Part shown: positions 37,663 to 46,442 of the stretch, one piece after another
Position numbering within the stretch: the stretch's first letter is position 1
How the letters are laid out: each line of letters starts with the position of its first letter
Assembly (NCBI RefSeq): GCF_001643775.1
Contig: NZ_CP011402.1
Location: 1,520,432 to 1,584,431, forward strand
From: Denitrobacterium detoxificans
GTDB taxonomy: Bacteria; Actinomycetota; Coriobacteriia; Coriobacteriales; Eggerthellaceae
Direction: 5' to 3'
DNA: 64,000 bases
Position numbers and translations under genes: made by a program
Notes under the pieces: generated by a model
What the model was told of the DNA's origin: nothing
What the model saw: the letters and a program-made list of their open reading frames with translations, nothing else
Databases searched by the model: none

Positions 37663-37683
37663 GAGCTGGATATTGCTGAGACG

Positions 37684-38706
37684 CTAAACCACTCCCGTAT
37701 TGTCGAAGGCGGGGATGAAGCTTTCGGTAGCAGCACCGCCTTCTTGCCAGAAGTAATCGACCATTCCCAGAGTGTCAGCGAAGTCGAGGAGCTGGTCGTA
37801 TTCATGCTCGGGGACTGTATGGTTGAGCTCGGGCAGGTTGGGGAAATCACGCATGGGCGTGTATTGGTTCATGATGCTGTAGAGCACGCTGGAACCGTAT
37901 TCGTGCCAGAGGTAGTCGAGGATGTGCTTGCTTTCCTGCAAACGGCCGGGCATAAGCAAATGGCGGATGACGACACCGCGCTCCAGGCGTTCTTCCCCAC
38001 CAAAGAGGCCAAACGCGGGCTCGCCCGCTGCCTCCGCCATCGCAGCCAAAGCCTGCGAAGCAACATCGAAATATTCGGGCGCATGGGAATACGTGCGTGC
38101 AGCATTGCTTTCGCCATCGCGCCAATAGCGGAAATCCGTGAGGTACACGTCAATGCAATCGGAATACTCGCGTATGGTCGAAGCATTCTCGTAGCCACTC
38201 GTGTTGCAAATGAACGGCAGCTCGAAGTGACGCTTGGCAACGCGCTTTCGCTCGAATTCGGAAAGGGCACCCGCTTGCACGCGCTGCTCAGGCAGCGCGT
38301 CTTCCATGCCCGCAAGCAATTGCTGCGCTTGGCGAATGAAGGGAAAATAATGGCTGGGCGTAACCAGGTTAATGTTCGCCGCGCCCTGCTCGCGCAGCTC
38401 AACGAAGATGCGCGCCAAGCGATCCACACTCACGTCGGTGCCGTGGTTGCCGCAGGCAATCTCGACGTTCTGGCAGAAGACGCACCGCAGAGGGCAATGG
38501 CTAAAGAACACAGCCCCGCTACCCGCACCCACGCTAATGGGAGGCTCCTCCCATTCATGAAGCGCGGCGCGCGCAATACGCAGCTCGCTAGCCGCGCCGC
38601 ACACGCCGCGCTCCCCCGCCGCGCGGTTCGCACCGCACCGGCGAGGGCAGAGTTCGCACTTAGTTGGCAGAATAGCCACCGAAACCGCCAAAATCCTCTT
38701 CTTCAT
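37684..38706 (-). CDS. PflX-like radical SAM iron-sulfur protein
   Basis: About 340 residues. An N-terminal Cys-rich segment CELCPRRCGANRAAGERGVC is followed by the radical SAM motif CPLRCVFC. The remainder matches the COG1313/PflX group of pyruvate formate-lyase activase homologs, whose targets are unknown. The start is uncertain. The ATG at 38706 lies 47 bases inside the 3' end of the upstream gene and has no ribosome site; a GTG at 38679 with GGCGG upstream is the alternative. Both keep all cysteines. No pyruvate formate-lyase gene is nearby. Confidence 0.8.
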   Translation of the reverse strand: MKKRILAVSVAILPTKCELCPRRCGANRAAGERGVCGAASELRIARAALHEWEEPPISVGAGSGAVFFSHCPLRCVFCQNVEIACGNHGTDVSVDRLARIFVELREQGAANINLVTPSHYFPFIRQAQQLLAGMEDALPEQRVQAGALSEFERKRVAKRHFELPFICNTSGYENASTIREYSDCIDVYLTDFRYWRDGESNAARTYSHAPEYFDVASQALAAMAEAAGEPAFGLFGGEERLERGVVIRHLLMPGRLQESKHILDYLWHEYGSSVLYSIMNQYTPMRDFPNLPELNHTVPEHEYDQLLDFADTLGMVDYFWQEGGAATESFIPAFDNTGVV

Positions 38707-39649
38707 GATGATGGTGATGATGCCCACAATCGCACTCGCCATCATCATCGTCATCGTAATCGTCGGTAGCGCCCAGCGACGTATAGGCCTCCTGCGCGCG
38801 ATTCCAGTCGAGACCGAACTTCGAGCTCTCCTCCTCGTCGCGATACACGAGGGAAAGCGCAGATGCGGCCATGTCGACACCACCAATGGTGGCAAGCAAG
38901 CGCAGCAGATAATCGGCCGCTTCAGACAGCGGAACAATAAGGTTGAACTCATCGGCGCAGGCCATGACGGTCTCGATCTCGCCAAGCAGCACCTCCACGG
39001 TGCACGTACTCGTGAAGGAATTCTCCTCGAGCGCATGTGCCAGGCTTTCGATCTGAGGCGATACCATCTGGGCACGCACGACGCGATCGGCCTCAGCCAC
39101 GGAAGCGGAAAAGCCACCCGCCACACGGCAGAGCGCATCGGCTTCCATGAACGCCTGAAGCGCCATGATCTGTTGGATGGTGAACGAGCACTTGGCCAGC
39201 TGGGCATCGCCCGAGCCACCGCAGGGTTCCACCGTACCCACCAGAGCGGCAAGCATTTCGGCTACAGCATTGGCATCGGCTTCCTCGCCTGCCACCAGGG
39301 CAAGCAGGTTCTGCGGGCTGCCAAACGCATTCGGCAGCGTAACGTCGCGCACCACAAGCGGCGCCTCCACGACATGCAGGTCGTTCACCTGGGCAACCGC
39401 GGAAAGCTCACGCGCAAGCGACGGAGTGGCGGCGCTAAAATCAACCAGATAGGCACCGGGCTTCGCCTTCGAGATGATGCCATCCTCTTCCAGATAGACG
39501 TTCTCGAGCGACTCCTGCGACGTGCAGTACGTGAAGATGACGTCGGCACTGTCGACGTCGGATGCCGCAGGAAAGCCAGCGGCAGCAAGGTTCTGGGCGA
39601 GTACCTGGCAGATACCCTGATGACCCACGAAAACAAAAGACTTGGGCAT
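38660..39649 (-). CDS. Beta-hydroxyacid dehydrogenase-like protein with Asp/Cys/His tail
   Basis: 329 residues, start supported by AAGGAGGGC. An N-terminal Rossmann-like domain has an altered nucleotide loop (VGHQGICQVLAQNL instead of GxGxMG). A helical domain with GSGDAQLAKCSF corresponds to the catalytic-Lys region of 3-hydroxyisobutyrate dehydrogenase relatives. The last 36 residues are a polar tail with five consecutive Asp (299-303), CDC (306-308), six consecutive His (310-315) and EEED, a likely metal-binding segment. The tail DNA also contains the candidate start of the next gene in another frame. The substrate is unknown. Confidence 0.75.
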   Translation of the reverse strand: MPKSFVFVGHQGICQVLAQNLAAAGFPAASDVDSADVIFTYCTSQESLENVYLEEDGIISKAKPGAYLVDFSAATPSLARELSAVAQVNDLHVVEAPLVVRDVTLPNAFGSPQNLLALVAGEEADANAVAEMLAALVGTVEPCGGSGDAQLAKCSFTIQQIMALQAFMEADALCRVAGGFSASVAEADRVVRAQMVSPQIESLAHALEENSFTSTCTVEVLLGEIETVMACADEFNLIVPLSEAADYLLRLLATIGGVDMAASALSLVYRDEEESSKFGLDWNRAQEAYTSLGATDDYDDDDDGECDCGHHHHHHEEEDFGGFGGYSAN

Positions 39650-39669
39650 ATGCCCTCCTTTTCGTCGAA

Positions 39670-39691
39670 GCGGGATGCCTTGGCATCCCGC
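39670..39691 (-). terminator. Hairpin downstream of the last degV gene
   Basis: Perfect 8-10-bp stem (39670-39679 with 39682-39691) just past the degV stop. No T run follows on the minus strand, so it may stabilise the 3' end rather than terminate. Confidence 0.4.
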
Positions 39692-39701
39692 GTTGTTCAG
39701 A

Positions 39702-40631
39702 CTAATTAGACTTAACCCTGTTGGCGATGCGATCGGAAACCGAAAGGTTCTTCCTGCGATCGTTGCCCCAGAAGCAACAGGAAAGCATGCCCGGCCCCAC
39801 GTGGCAGCCGATGGTGGGCCCGATGTTCAAGTTCAAGAACATCGCCCCCTCGTCTTGCTTGGTGAGCAGCGCCTCAAGCTTATCCACATCGTGCGGAACA
39901 TCGGCATTGCCCACGGCAATGGGCTTGCCAAGCGAGTCAACGTCACGGTTCTTCATATAGAAATCGACCATGCGCTTCATGCCCTTCTTGCGGCCGCGCG
40001 ATGCGCCGATGATGGACAGCTTGCCCTGCAGATCGAACGTAAGCAGCGGCTTCACGTCGAGCTTGGTGCCCGCCACCGCAACGCTGGCGGGAATGCGACC
40101 ACCGCGATGCAGGCATTCGAGGTCTTCCACCATGAAGATGATGTGCGTGAAGTACCGGGCCTCGAGCGCCCAATCGGCAAGTTCCCTGGCCGTCATGCCG
40201 CTCTGTTGCAGGCGCATAGCCTCCTGCACGAGCAAGCCAAGCGGCGTGGAACCAATAAGCGTATCGACCACGTAGAGCTCGATGCCCTCGCCAAATTCGC
40301 GCTTCATGCGATCGAGGGCCATAAGGGCACCATCGTATGCACCCGAAATGCCGCTCGACATGCACAGGTACACTGTGGGAACGCCCGATTCCACGGCAGC
40401 ACGGAAGGCTTCCTCGTAGACCATCTGGCTGGGCTGCGACGTGGTGGGCATAGCGCCCTTGCCGATCCACTCGTAGAACTCATGAGGAGTGCGCGACTGG
40501 AACGAATCGTCTACGTAGCTGGCCATATTGTCGGAATACGAGAACGGCAGCATGGTCACGCCGGGAACATCCCACATTTCCTTGGGCAGGTCACAGCAAG
40601 AATCGATGATGAGATTGCACTTATAGTTCAT
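39702..40631 (-). CDS. DegV family protein, copy 1
   Basis: 309 residues. The family fold is recognisable from IDSCCDLP at the N-terminus, the fatty-acid head-group motif PTTSQPS, SSGISGAY, GGRIP and the C-terminal IGPTIGCHVGPGM. Characterised DegV/FakB proteins bind a fatty acid and present it to the kinase FakA. It is adjacent to copy 2, which begins its N-terminus in nearly the same way, so the two look like a recent duplication. No fakA gene is in the window. Confidence 0.92.
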   Translation of the reverse strand: MNYKCNLIIDSCCDLPKEMWDVPGVTMLPFSYSDNMASYVDDSFQSRTPHEFYEWIGKGAMPTTSQPSQMVYEEAFRAAVESGVPTVYLCMSSGISGAYDGALMALDRMKREFGEGIELYVVDTLIGSTPLGLLVQEAMRLQQSGMTARELADWALEARYFTHIIFMVEDLECLHRGGRIPASVAVAGTKLDVKPLLTFDLQGKLSIIGASRGRKKGMKRMVDFYMKNRDVDSLGKPIAVGNADVPHDVDKLEALLTKQDEGAMFLNLNIGPTIGCHVGPGMLSCCFWGNDRRKNLSVSDRIANRVKSN

Positions 40632-40636
40632 GGTTG

Positions 40637-41569
40637 CTACTTACCCTTCACTCGGCGTGCGATGCGGTCGGCCACGGAAAGCTCTTCGCGGCGGTCGGGC
40701 CCCCAGAAGACCACGGCGAGCATGCCGGAGCCCACGTGGCTGCCAATGACGGGGCCAATGCTCGAATCGACGAACACGGCCGTGGGGTTCACCTTGCCGA
40801 TTTCCCCACGCAGGCGCTCCATGTCCTTCGGACAATCGGCGTTGCCCATAAGCACCTGGTTGGAGCCGCCGGAAGCGTCGAAATGCTTGTCGTAGTATTC
40901 GGCCAGCTGGCGAATGCCCTTCTTGCGACCGCGCGCCATGCCCACCAGGGAAAGATGACCTTCCAAGTCGAAGCCGAGCAGCGGCTTCACGTCGAGCTTG
41001 GCACCCGCAAGCGCAACGCCCGAAGGGATGCGACCACCGCGACGCAGGGCATCCAAATCGTCGACCATGAACTGCGCATTCACGAAATAACGCGCCTCTT
41101 CGACCCATGCAACCATTTCCTCGGCGGAAAGGCCAGCGGCGCGCTGCTCGATGGCACCCATGACCAGCAGGCCCTCGGCAATGGAGGCAAGCTTCGTATC
41201 GACGATGAGCAGCTTGCCGTCGGGATGCTGCGCAGCCAGCGAATCGCGCATGAGCACCGCAGCGTCGTAGCTACCAGAAAGGCCACTGGAAAAGCTCAGG
41301 TACACCGTGGGAACACCGCTTGCATACGCCTTCTCGAACTCGTCGTGCAGCACGCGCGCGGGCAGCTGGGACGTCGTGGGAGGCTGACGCTTCTTGTCGC
41401 GCATGGCGGCGAAGAAATCGCGGGGCGACGTGGTCTGGTACAAATCGTCGATATGCTCCACGCCGTCGAAGACGTACGGGAACTTGATGAGCGTAACGCC
41501 AGACTTGTCGACGGCGCTCAGGGGAAGATCGCAGCAGGAATCCACGATCAGGTTGCACTTCGGCTGCAT
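40637..41569 (-). CDS. DegV family protein, copy 2
   Basis: 310 residues, stopping 5 bases before the start of copy 1. Motifs match copy 1 closely (VDSCCDLP, PTTSQLP, SSGLSGSY, RRGGRIPSG, GSHVGSGM). A notable difference is Leu in place of Ser in the TSQPS motif. A fatty-acid-binding role is inferred from the family. Confidence 0.92.
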   Translation of the reverse strand: MQPKCNLIVDSCCDLPLSAVDKSGVTLIKFPYVFDGVEHIDDLYQTTSPRDFFAAMRDKKRQPPTTSQLPARVLHDEFEKAYASGVPTVYLSFSSGLSGSYDAAVLMRDSLAAQHPDGKLLIVDTKLASIAEGLLVMGAIEQRAAGLSAEEMVAWVEEARYFVNAQFMVDDLDALRRGGRIPSGVALAGAKLDVKPLLGFDLEGHLSLVGMARGRKKGIRQLAEYYDKHFDASGGSNQVLMGNADCPKDMERLRGEIGKVNPTAVFVDSSIGPVIGSHVGSGMLAVVFWGPDRREELSVADRIARRVKGK

Positions 41570-41584
41570 AACACCTCTATTCTG

Positions 41585-42490
41585 CTAATGCGTGCACGCT
41601 AGCTGCTGCACATTGCCCGTGATCTTCAGGGCAAGCGGATTATTGCATTGGTAGGCCAAGCCCATGGCCGGGCCCACGTGACAGCCCACGACGGGGCTAA
41701 CGGGAACGACGTCAACGGAGCGCCCAATGTGCGGCTCGACCACCTCGCGAGCCCACTCAACGGCGCGCTCCTTGCTGCCGATATAGTGAACCACCAGGTG
41801 CTTCAGGCCACCAGCTTCCTGGATGTCCTGGTCGAGCTGGGCAAGCATGCGCGAAAGGGCCTTCTTCTGGGAACGCACCTTTGCGATTACGCGCACGCTG
41901 CCATCGGTAACGGTGAGGATGGGACGCACGTTCATGAGACCACCCAACAGCGCACTGGCGGCGCCAATGCGGCCACCCGCACGCAGGAAGGCGAGCGAAT
42001 CGGGCGAGAAGATGATGCGCGAGCTCTGCACGCCGAAAAGCGCACGCTGCACGCAATGCGAGAGCGAATGGCCCGCATGCACGGCGTCGAGCGCTTCAAG
42101 CACGCCACCCGTGGAGTCGCCACCCGTAGCGCTGGTGTCGATGAATGCATAGCGGAACGAAGCATGGCGCGCTTCGACCACGCGAGCCGCGCGAATTACG
42201 CCCTCATACGTGCCCGAAAGGCCCGACGAGAGGAACAGGCCAATTACGCTATCGCCTGCCTGGGCGGCGTCTTCCAGCTCCTTTTCCACTTCCAGCGGAG
42301 AAGGCTGGCTCGACGTGGGAATATCCTCGATCATATCGCCGATATGGGAATAGAATTCATCGATATCCATCTGGGATTCCACGTATTCCTTACCCGCATG
42401 GCGCACGAAGAGCGAAAGCACGCGCAGCTCGGGAGCGTTACGCACCTCGGGCGGCAGATACACGGTGGAGTCTACGAGAACGCGAATCAC
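41585..42490 (-). CDS. DegV family protein, copy 3
   Basis: 301 residues from a GTG at 42490 (AAGGATT ribosome site), 8 bases after the pncB stop. It is more divergent than copies 1 and 2 (VDSTVYLPPEV, PTSSQPS, SSGLSGTY, RAGGRIG, GCHVGPAMG) but keeps every family motif. The three copies are transcribed together in the order 3, 2, 1. Confidence 0.92.
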   Translation of the reverse strand: MIRVLVDSTVYLPPEVRNAPELRVLSLFVRHAGKEYVESQMDIDEFYSHIGDMIEDIPTSSQPSPLEVEKELEDAAQAGDSVIGLFLSSGLSGTYEGVIRAARVVEARHASFRYAFIDTSATGGDSTGGVLEALDAVHAGHSLSHCVQRALFGVQSSRIIFSPDSLAFLRAGGRIGAASALLGGLMNVRPILTVTDGSVRVIAKVRSQKKALSRMLAQLDQDIQEAGGLKHLVVHYIGSKERAVEWAREVVEPHIGRSVDVVPVSPVVGCHVGPAMGLAYQCNNPLALKITGNVQQLACTH

Positions 42491-42498
42491 GGCAATCC

Positions 42499-43965
42499 TT
42501 ACTTCAGGCCCCGCAGATGAGCCGCCAAGTCGCGGCGTCGGGCGAACAGGCCTGCTTCCAGGCCAACGGGGTACGAATGGGGGTTATACAGGCGCTTGCG
42601 CGATTCGTCGAGTTCCGAGAAACCACGAACGGCGCGCTCGCGTGCCTGCATGGCATCGCGATATTCCGCGGGAAGCACCACTTCCCCACCCTTCACGAGC
42701 GGATGGAGCAGCGTTTCGTGACGCAGGCCGGAAAGCGTCTTCTGACGCAGTTCGTCGGTGGGGTCTACGATACGTTCCTGCTCGTTGATGGGCTCGTTCA
42801 CGTCGAATACCATGTCACCGGCGATGGAGCCGTCTTCCTGGTAGTAGCGGCGAATATCGAGCACGCCGGGAAACGTGAGCTTGGCGGTACTTTCCGTGAC
42901 CTTCACGTGTTCGCGCCAGCGAGTCTCGCCCGGGTTGCGCGTGGCAGCCAGCTTGTAGACGCCGCCCAACGTGGGCTGATCGTACGCCGTGGCAAGCTTC
43001 GTTCCCACGCCCCAGCTGCCCACGATGGCACCCTGCTCGCAGATGGAGTGGATGGCGTATTCATCGAGGTCGTTGGAGAGCACGATGCCCGTTTCGGTAA
43101 GGCCAACCTCGTCGAGGCGCGCGCGGCATTCCTTGGCAAGCCATGCAAGGTCGCCCGAGTCGATGCGCACGCCCAGCAGCTTCTCGCCGCGCTCCTTCAT
43201 TTCCAGGCCCACCGTAATGGCGTTTTCCAGGCCCTGCTTCACGTCGTACGTATCGATGAGCAGCACGCAATTGCGCGGGAACAGCTTCGCATACGCGCGA
43301 AAGGCGGTAATTTCGTCTTCGAAGGCCATGACCCACGAATGGGCATGCGTACCCGAAACAGGGATATCGAACATCTTGCCGGCAAGCACGTTGCTGGTAG
43401 AGGCGCAGCCACCCACCACGGAAGCACGGCTGGCCCACAGGCCGCCGGTGCCCTGGGCACGACGCAGGCCGAATTCGGCTACGGGACCACCCGCGGCCAG
43501 GCAGACGCGCGCAGCCTTCGTGGCGATGAGCGACTGGAAGTTAACGCAGTTCAACAGGGCCGTTTCAACCAGCTGGCACTGAATGATGGGGCCCTTCACG
43601 CGCACGAGCGGCTCGTTGGGGAACACGAGCGTTCCCTCGTGGACCGCGTCGACGTCGATGGAAAGCTTCATGCCCTTCAGGTACTGCAGGAAGTCGGCAT
43701 CGAACAGCGGCCCACCCGCGGGAGCGGAAAGGCCAGCCAGGTATTCGATATCGGAATCGCTGAACGAGAACGTCTCGAACATTTCCGCCAGCTGGGCCAT
43801 GCCGCACGCTACGGTATAGCCACCCGCGAACGGATTCGCGCGGAAATACATGTTGAAGCAGGCCTCTTCATCGGCCTTGCCGCTCTGCCAATAGCCCTGG
43901 GCCATGGTGAGCTGGTACAAATCGGTGAACATCGCGTAATCGACGCATGCACCGGCATTACTCAT
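42499..43965 (-). CDS. pncB: Nicotinate phosphoribosyltransferase
   Basis: 488 residues from the ATG at 43965 (GGAGGCGA ribosome site), overlapping the ricT stop by 8 bases. Family features are TDLYQLTMAQGYW, SGTHAHSWVMAF with the phosphorylated-His region, and the phosphoribosyl-binding stretch VRIDSGDLAWLAK. It makes nicotinate mononucleotide from nicotinate and PRPP, feeding the NadD reaction encoded at 14617-15303. Confidence 0.95.
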   Translation of the reverse strand: MSNAGACVDYAMFTDLYQLTMAQGYWQSGKADEEACFNMYFRANPFAGGYTVACGMAQLAEMFETFSFSDSDIEYLAGLSAPAGGPLFDADFLQYLKGMKLSIDVDAVHEGTLVFPNEPLVRVKGPIIQCQLVETALLNCVNFQSLIATKAARVCLAAGGPVAEFGLRRAQGTGGLWASRASVVGGCASTSNVLAGKMFDIPVSGTHAHSWVMAFEDEITAFRAYAKLFPRNCVLLIDTYDVKQGLENAITVGLEMKERGEKLLGVRIDSGDLAWLAKECRARLDEVGLTETGIVLSNDLDEYAIHSICEQGAIVGSWGVGTKLATAYDQPTLGGVYKLAATRNPGETRWREHVKVTESTAKLTFPGVLDIRRYYQEDGSIAGDMVFDVNEPINEQERIVDPTDELRQKTLSGLRHETLLHPLVKGGEVVLPAEYRDAMQARERAVRGFSELDESRKRLYNPHSYPVGLEAGLFARRRDLAAHLRGLK

Positions 43966-45331
43966 TGGATTCGCCTCCCGACGTATGGCTGCGGCGACGG
44001 CTGCGACGATGCGTGCCGCCACCCTGTTTCTGCTGGCCGCCCTGACCCTTCGCGTCGCGTGACTGCGAAAGCGCGCTGGACTTCTGACCAGGACGCGGCT
44101 TGCCCTGCGAGCCACCATTGCCGCTACGCGTGCGCGGCTTGCGCGACGACGACTTCGCCTGCTTGCCTTCCTGCGCGGAGCTCTTCTTGCGCGAAGATTC
44201 CTGCTTGTTGCCATTGCCGCCACGCGACTGCTTTTCGGAAGCATTGCTGCGCGACTGCTTTTCCTGCGAGGAGGACGAACCCTTGCCGCGACCGCGCGAA
44301 CGGCGGCGACGCTTGCGCGTGCCCGATTCCGAGGATTCTTCCTCGCGCTTCTTCTTGCGCTGCGGGTTGTGATGCGCTTCCGGCTTGGCGAGCTTGTCTT
44401 CGGTGGTGAATCCAGCGGTATCGAACGAGGCCAGGCCCACGGAGCTGGCGAACGGATCGGGATTCGCGTATTCGTCGAACACGTCGCCGATGCTCTTCGG
44501 ACGCTTGGATTCGGCATCTTCGGGAACGGGGTCCATGGCGGAAAGCGGGAACGTGACCTGCTTGCCATCGCCTTCCTCCAGGCGCACCGTGACCTCTTCC
44601 TTGGGCACGTTGAGCGAGGTGACCTTCGCGCAGCCTTGCGGCGTGGAGATCTTCGCGTTCTGTTTGGGCGCACGGCTCTTGAAGTCCTTGTACGCGTCGA
44701 ACTCATAGCGCAGGCAGCACATGAGGCGGCCGCACACGCCCGAGATCTTCTGCGGGTTCAGGGAAAGATCCTGCTCCTTGGCCATGCGGATGGACACGGG
44801 CTTGAACTCGCAGCCCATGCGGCGGCAGCAAAGCTCCTGGCCGCAGTGACCCAGGCCACCCACCAGGCGCGCCTCGTCGCGCACGCCAATCTGACGCATG
44901 TCGACGCGCACGTGCAGCTCGCTCGCAAGCTTGCGCACCAAATCGCGGAAGTCGATGCGCTCTTCCGCCTCGAAGAAGAACACCGCACGGTCGCCCTCGA
45001 ACAGGTACTCCACCATGACGGGATGCATGTCGGGGTTCGATTCGGCCGCCATTTCGCGGAAGATGGGCAACTCATCGCGGCCCAGCTGGCGGAGTTCTTC
45101 AATCTTTTCCAGGTCTTCTTCCGTGGCAACACGCACCACGGGCTTGAGCTTGCTCTTCAAGCGGGCGAGCTCGGATTCGTCAACTTCGATGATGCCCTTC
45201 GCGCGGCCGTAGTCGGTGCCGCGCTCCGTCTTCACGATGACCTGGTCGCCATCGGCAATTTCCAGGTCACCTGGGTCGAACCAGAGCGTACGAGGGTTAT
45301 ATTGCAACGCCACGGGCGCAATGCGAACCAT
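43958..45331 (-). CDS. ricT: PSP1/RicT-like protein with long basic tail
   Basis: 457 residues. The PSP1 domain covers about residues 1-280, with the Cys-rich stretch GHCGQELCCRRMGCEF and GVCGRLMCCLRYE typical of RicT/YaaT. RicT acts with RicA and RicF on RNase Y and carries iron-sulfur clusters in Bacillus. The remaining 135 residues are low complexity (Ser, Arg, Lys, Gly, Gln), probably disordered and RNA-binding; Bacillus RicT has no such tail. It overlaps the 3' end of holB by 35 bases. Confidence 0.9.
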   Translation of the reverse strand: MVRIAPVALQYNPRTLWFDPGDLEIADGDQVIVKTERGTDYGRAKGIIEVDESELARLKSKLKPVVRVATEEDLEKIEELRQLGRDELPIFREMAAESNPDMHPVMVEYLFEGDRAVFFFEAEERIDFRDLVRKLASELHVRVDMRQIGVRDEARLVGGLGHCGQELCCRRMGCEFKPVSIRMAKEQDLSLNPQKISGVCGRLMCCLRYEFDAYKDFKSRAPKQNAKISTPQGCAKVTSLNVPKEEVTVRLEEGDGKQVTFPLSAMDPVPEDAESKRPKSIGDVFDEYANPDPFASSVGLASFDTAGFTTEDKLAKPEAHHNPQRKKKREEESSESGTRKRRRRSRGRGKGSSSSQEKQSRSNASEKQSRGGNGNKQESSRKKSSAQEGKQAKSSSRKPRTRSGNGGSQGKPRPGQKSSALSQSRDAKGQGGQQKQGGGTHRRSRRRSHTSGGESNE

Positions 45332-46442
45332 ACAGTTCCTCTCTTATCTGCAATAGAAGCACATCGATACACGTTTCAGGGGAAACATTATATCGAATAG
45401 CCTTATCGGCTTCATCGACCGCCACGAGCGCACGCGAAATGGCGGCCGTGTCGGCACGTGCGGCGGCTTCTTCGATGCCGCCACGATAATCTTCGTTGAT
45501 AACCAGCTGACCAGCCCCGCTACGCACCATGAGTACGTCGCGAAGCCAGGAGCGAATGATGGACGTGGTCTGGAAGAGCATGGAGCGGCTCTTCGACGAC
45601 AGCGCGCGCTTGTTGCGCGCCTCGATCTGACGCAGCGCCGAAGCCGCCATGAAATCGGCGGATGCGGCGAGCTCCTCTTCCAGCTTGGAACGCACCAAGT
45701 CGAGCGGTGCCTTCGTCTTTTCCAGCAGCTCGGCAGCGTATTCCAAAACATCGAGGTCGTCAGCCAGGGGCAGCGCCTGCAGAATGTCGATGACACGCCC
45801 GCGAAACGCAAAGCGGTCGGAGCTCTTCACGAACTCGATGGCACCCGTGATGGAACCATTGCACGCCTGGATGGCGGCAAGCGCATGCTGTTCCGAGCAC
45901 CCGCTGTTCTGCACCACGATTCCAGCAGCTTCCGCGGCGGGAATGAACCTGAACGGCACCACCTGACAACGCGAGACGATGGTGGGCAGAACTCCGTCGA
46001 CCGTACGGCCCATGAGAATGATGGTGCAATCCTCGGGCGGCTCCTCGAGCGTCTTCAGGAATGCATTGGCAGCCTGCACGGAAAGACGGTCGGCGCGATT
46101 GATGATGTAGACCTTGCCCTTGGCCTGAATGGGAGCGAGCGTGACATCGCTGACGATTTCGCGAATCTGCCCCACCAGGTAGTCCCCCGATGCGCTTTCG
46201 GGTTCGTAGAAGCGCACGTCGGGATGGCGATGACGCATAACGCGCTTGCAGGTATCGCACGTGCCACAGCCGCCCTCTTCGCAAAGGATGGCCTGGGCAA
46301 AAGCGTATGCAGCCTGCGTCTTGTTGGACCCCACGGGGCCCGTGAACAGGTACGTCTGGCCTACGCGACCCGACGAGATGACGGCGCGAAGAAAGCGACG
46401 CACCTGAGGCTGGCCAAGAATGCGGTTGAACGAATCACTCAC
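45297..46442 (-). CDS. holB: DNA polymerase III delta' subunit
   Basis: 381 residues from a GTG at 46442 that overlaps the tmk stop (GTGA). The AAA+ core has a degenerate P-loop GPVGSNKTQAA and a zinc-binding set CEEGGCGTCDTC. It is part of the clamp loader. The tmk-holB-ricT order is conserved in many Gram-positive bacteria and supports the call. Confidence 0.93.
   Translation of the reverse strand: MSDSFNRILGQPQVRRFLRAVISSGRVGQTYLFTGPVGSNKTQAAYAFAQAILCEEGGCGTCDTCKRVMRHRHPDVRFYEPESASGDYLVGQIREIVSDVTLAPIQAKGKVYIINRADRLSVQAANAFLKTLEEPPEDCTIILMGRTVDGVLPTIVSRCQVVPFRFIPAAEAAGIVVQNSGCSEQHALAAIQACNGSITGAIEFVKSSDRFAFRGRVIDILQALPLADDLDVLEYAAELLEKTKAPLDLVRSKLEEELAASADFMAASALRQIEARNKRALSSKSRSMLFQTTSIIRSWLRDVLMVRSGAGQLVINEDYRGGIEEAAARADTAAISRALVAVDEADKAIRYNVSPETCIDVLLLQIREELYGSHCARGVAI

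Larger units (their letters stand above)
36880..37683. other. 804-base gene-free region with complex repeats
   Basis: No frame here shows a recognisable domain or a supported start. The left half carries the nested inverted repeat at 37018-37260, and the right half an array of degenerate direct repeats (37358-37662). It lies between the 3' end of the PflX-like gene and the 5' end of rpoD, both on the minus strand. Any rpoD promoter must lie in its left part, but I see no convincing -10/-35 pair. Confidence 0.8.

Noticed and set aside
38685-38708. Vector-derived His tag
   Set aside because: Six His codons in mixed CAT/CAC sit within a longer acidic and Cys-containing tail and natural flanking genes; no vector sequence is seen.
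37417-38769. 450-codon plus-strand frame across the repeat region and the PflX-like gene
   Set aside because: It runs antisense to the Cys-rich radical SAM protein and through direct repeats, with no recognisable protein features.
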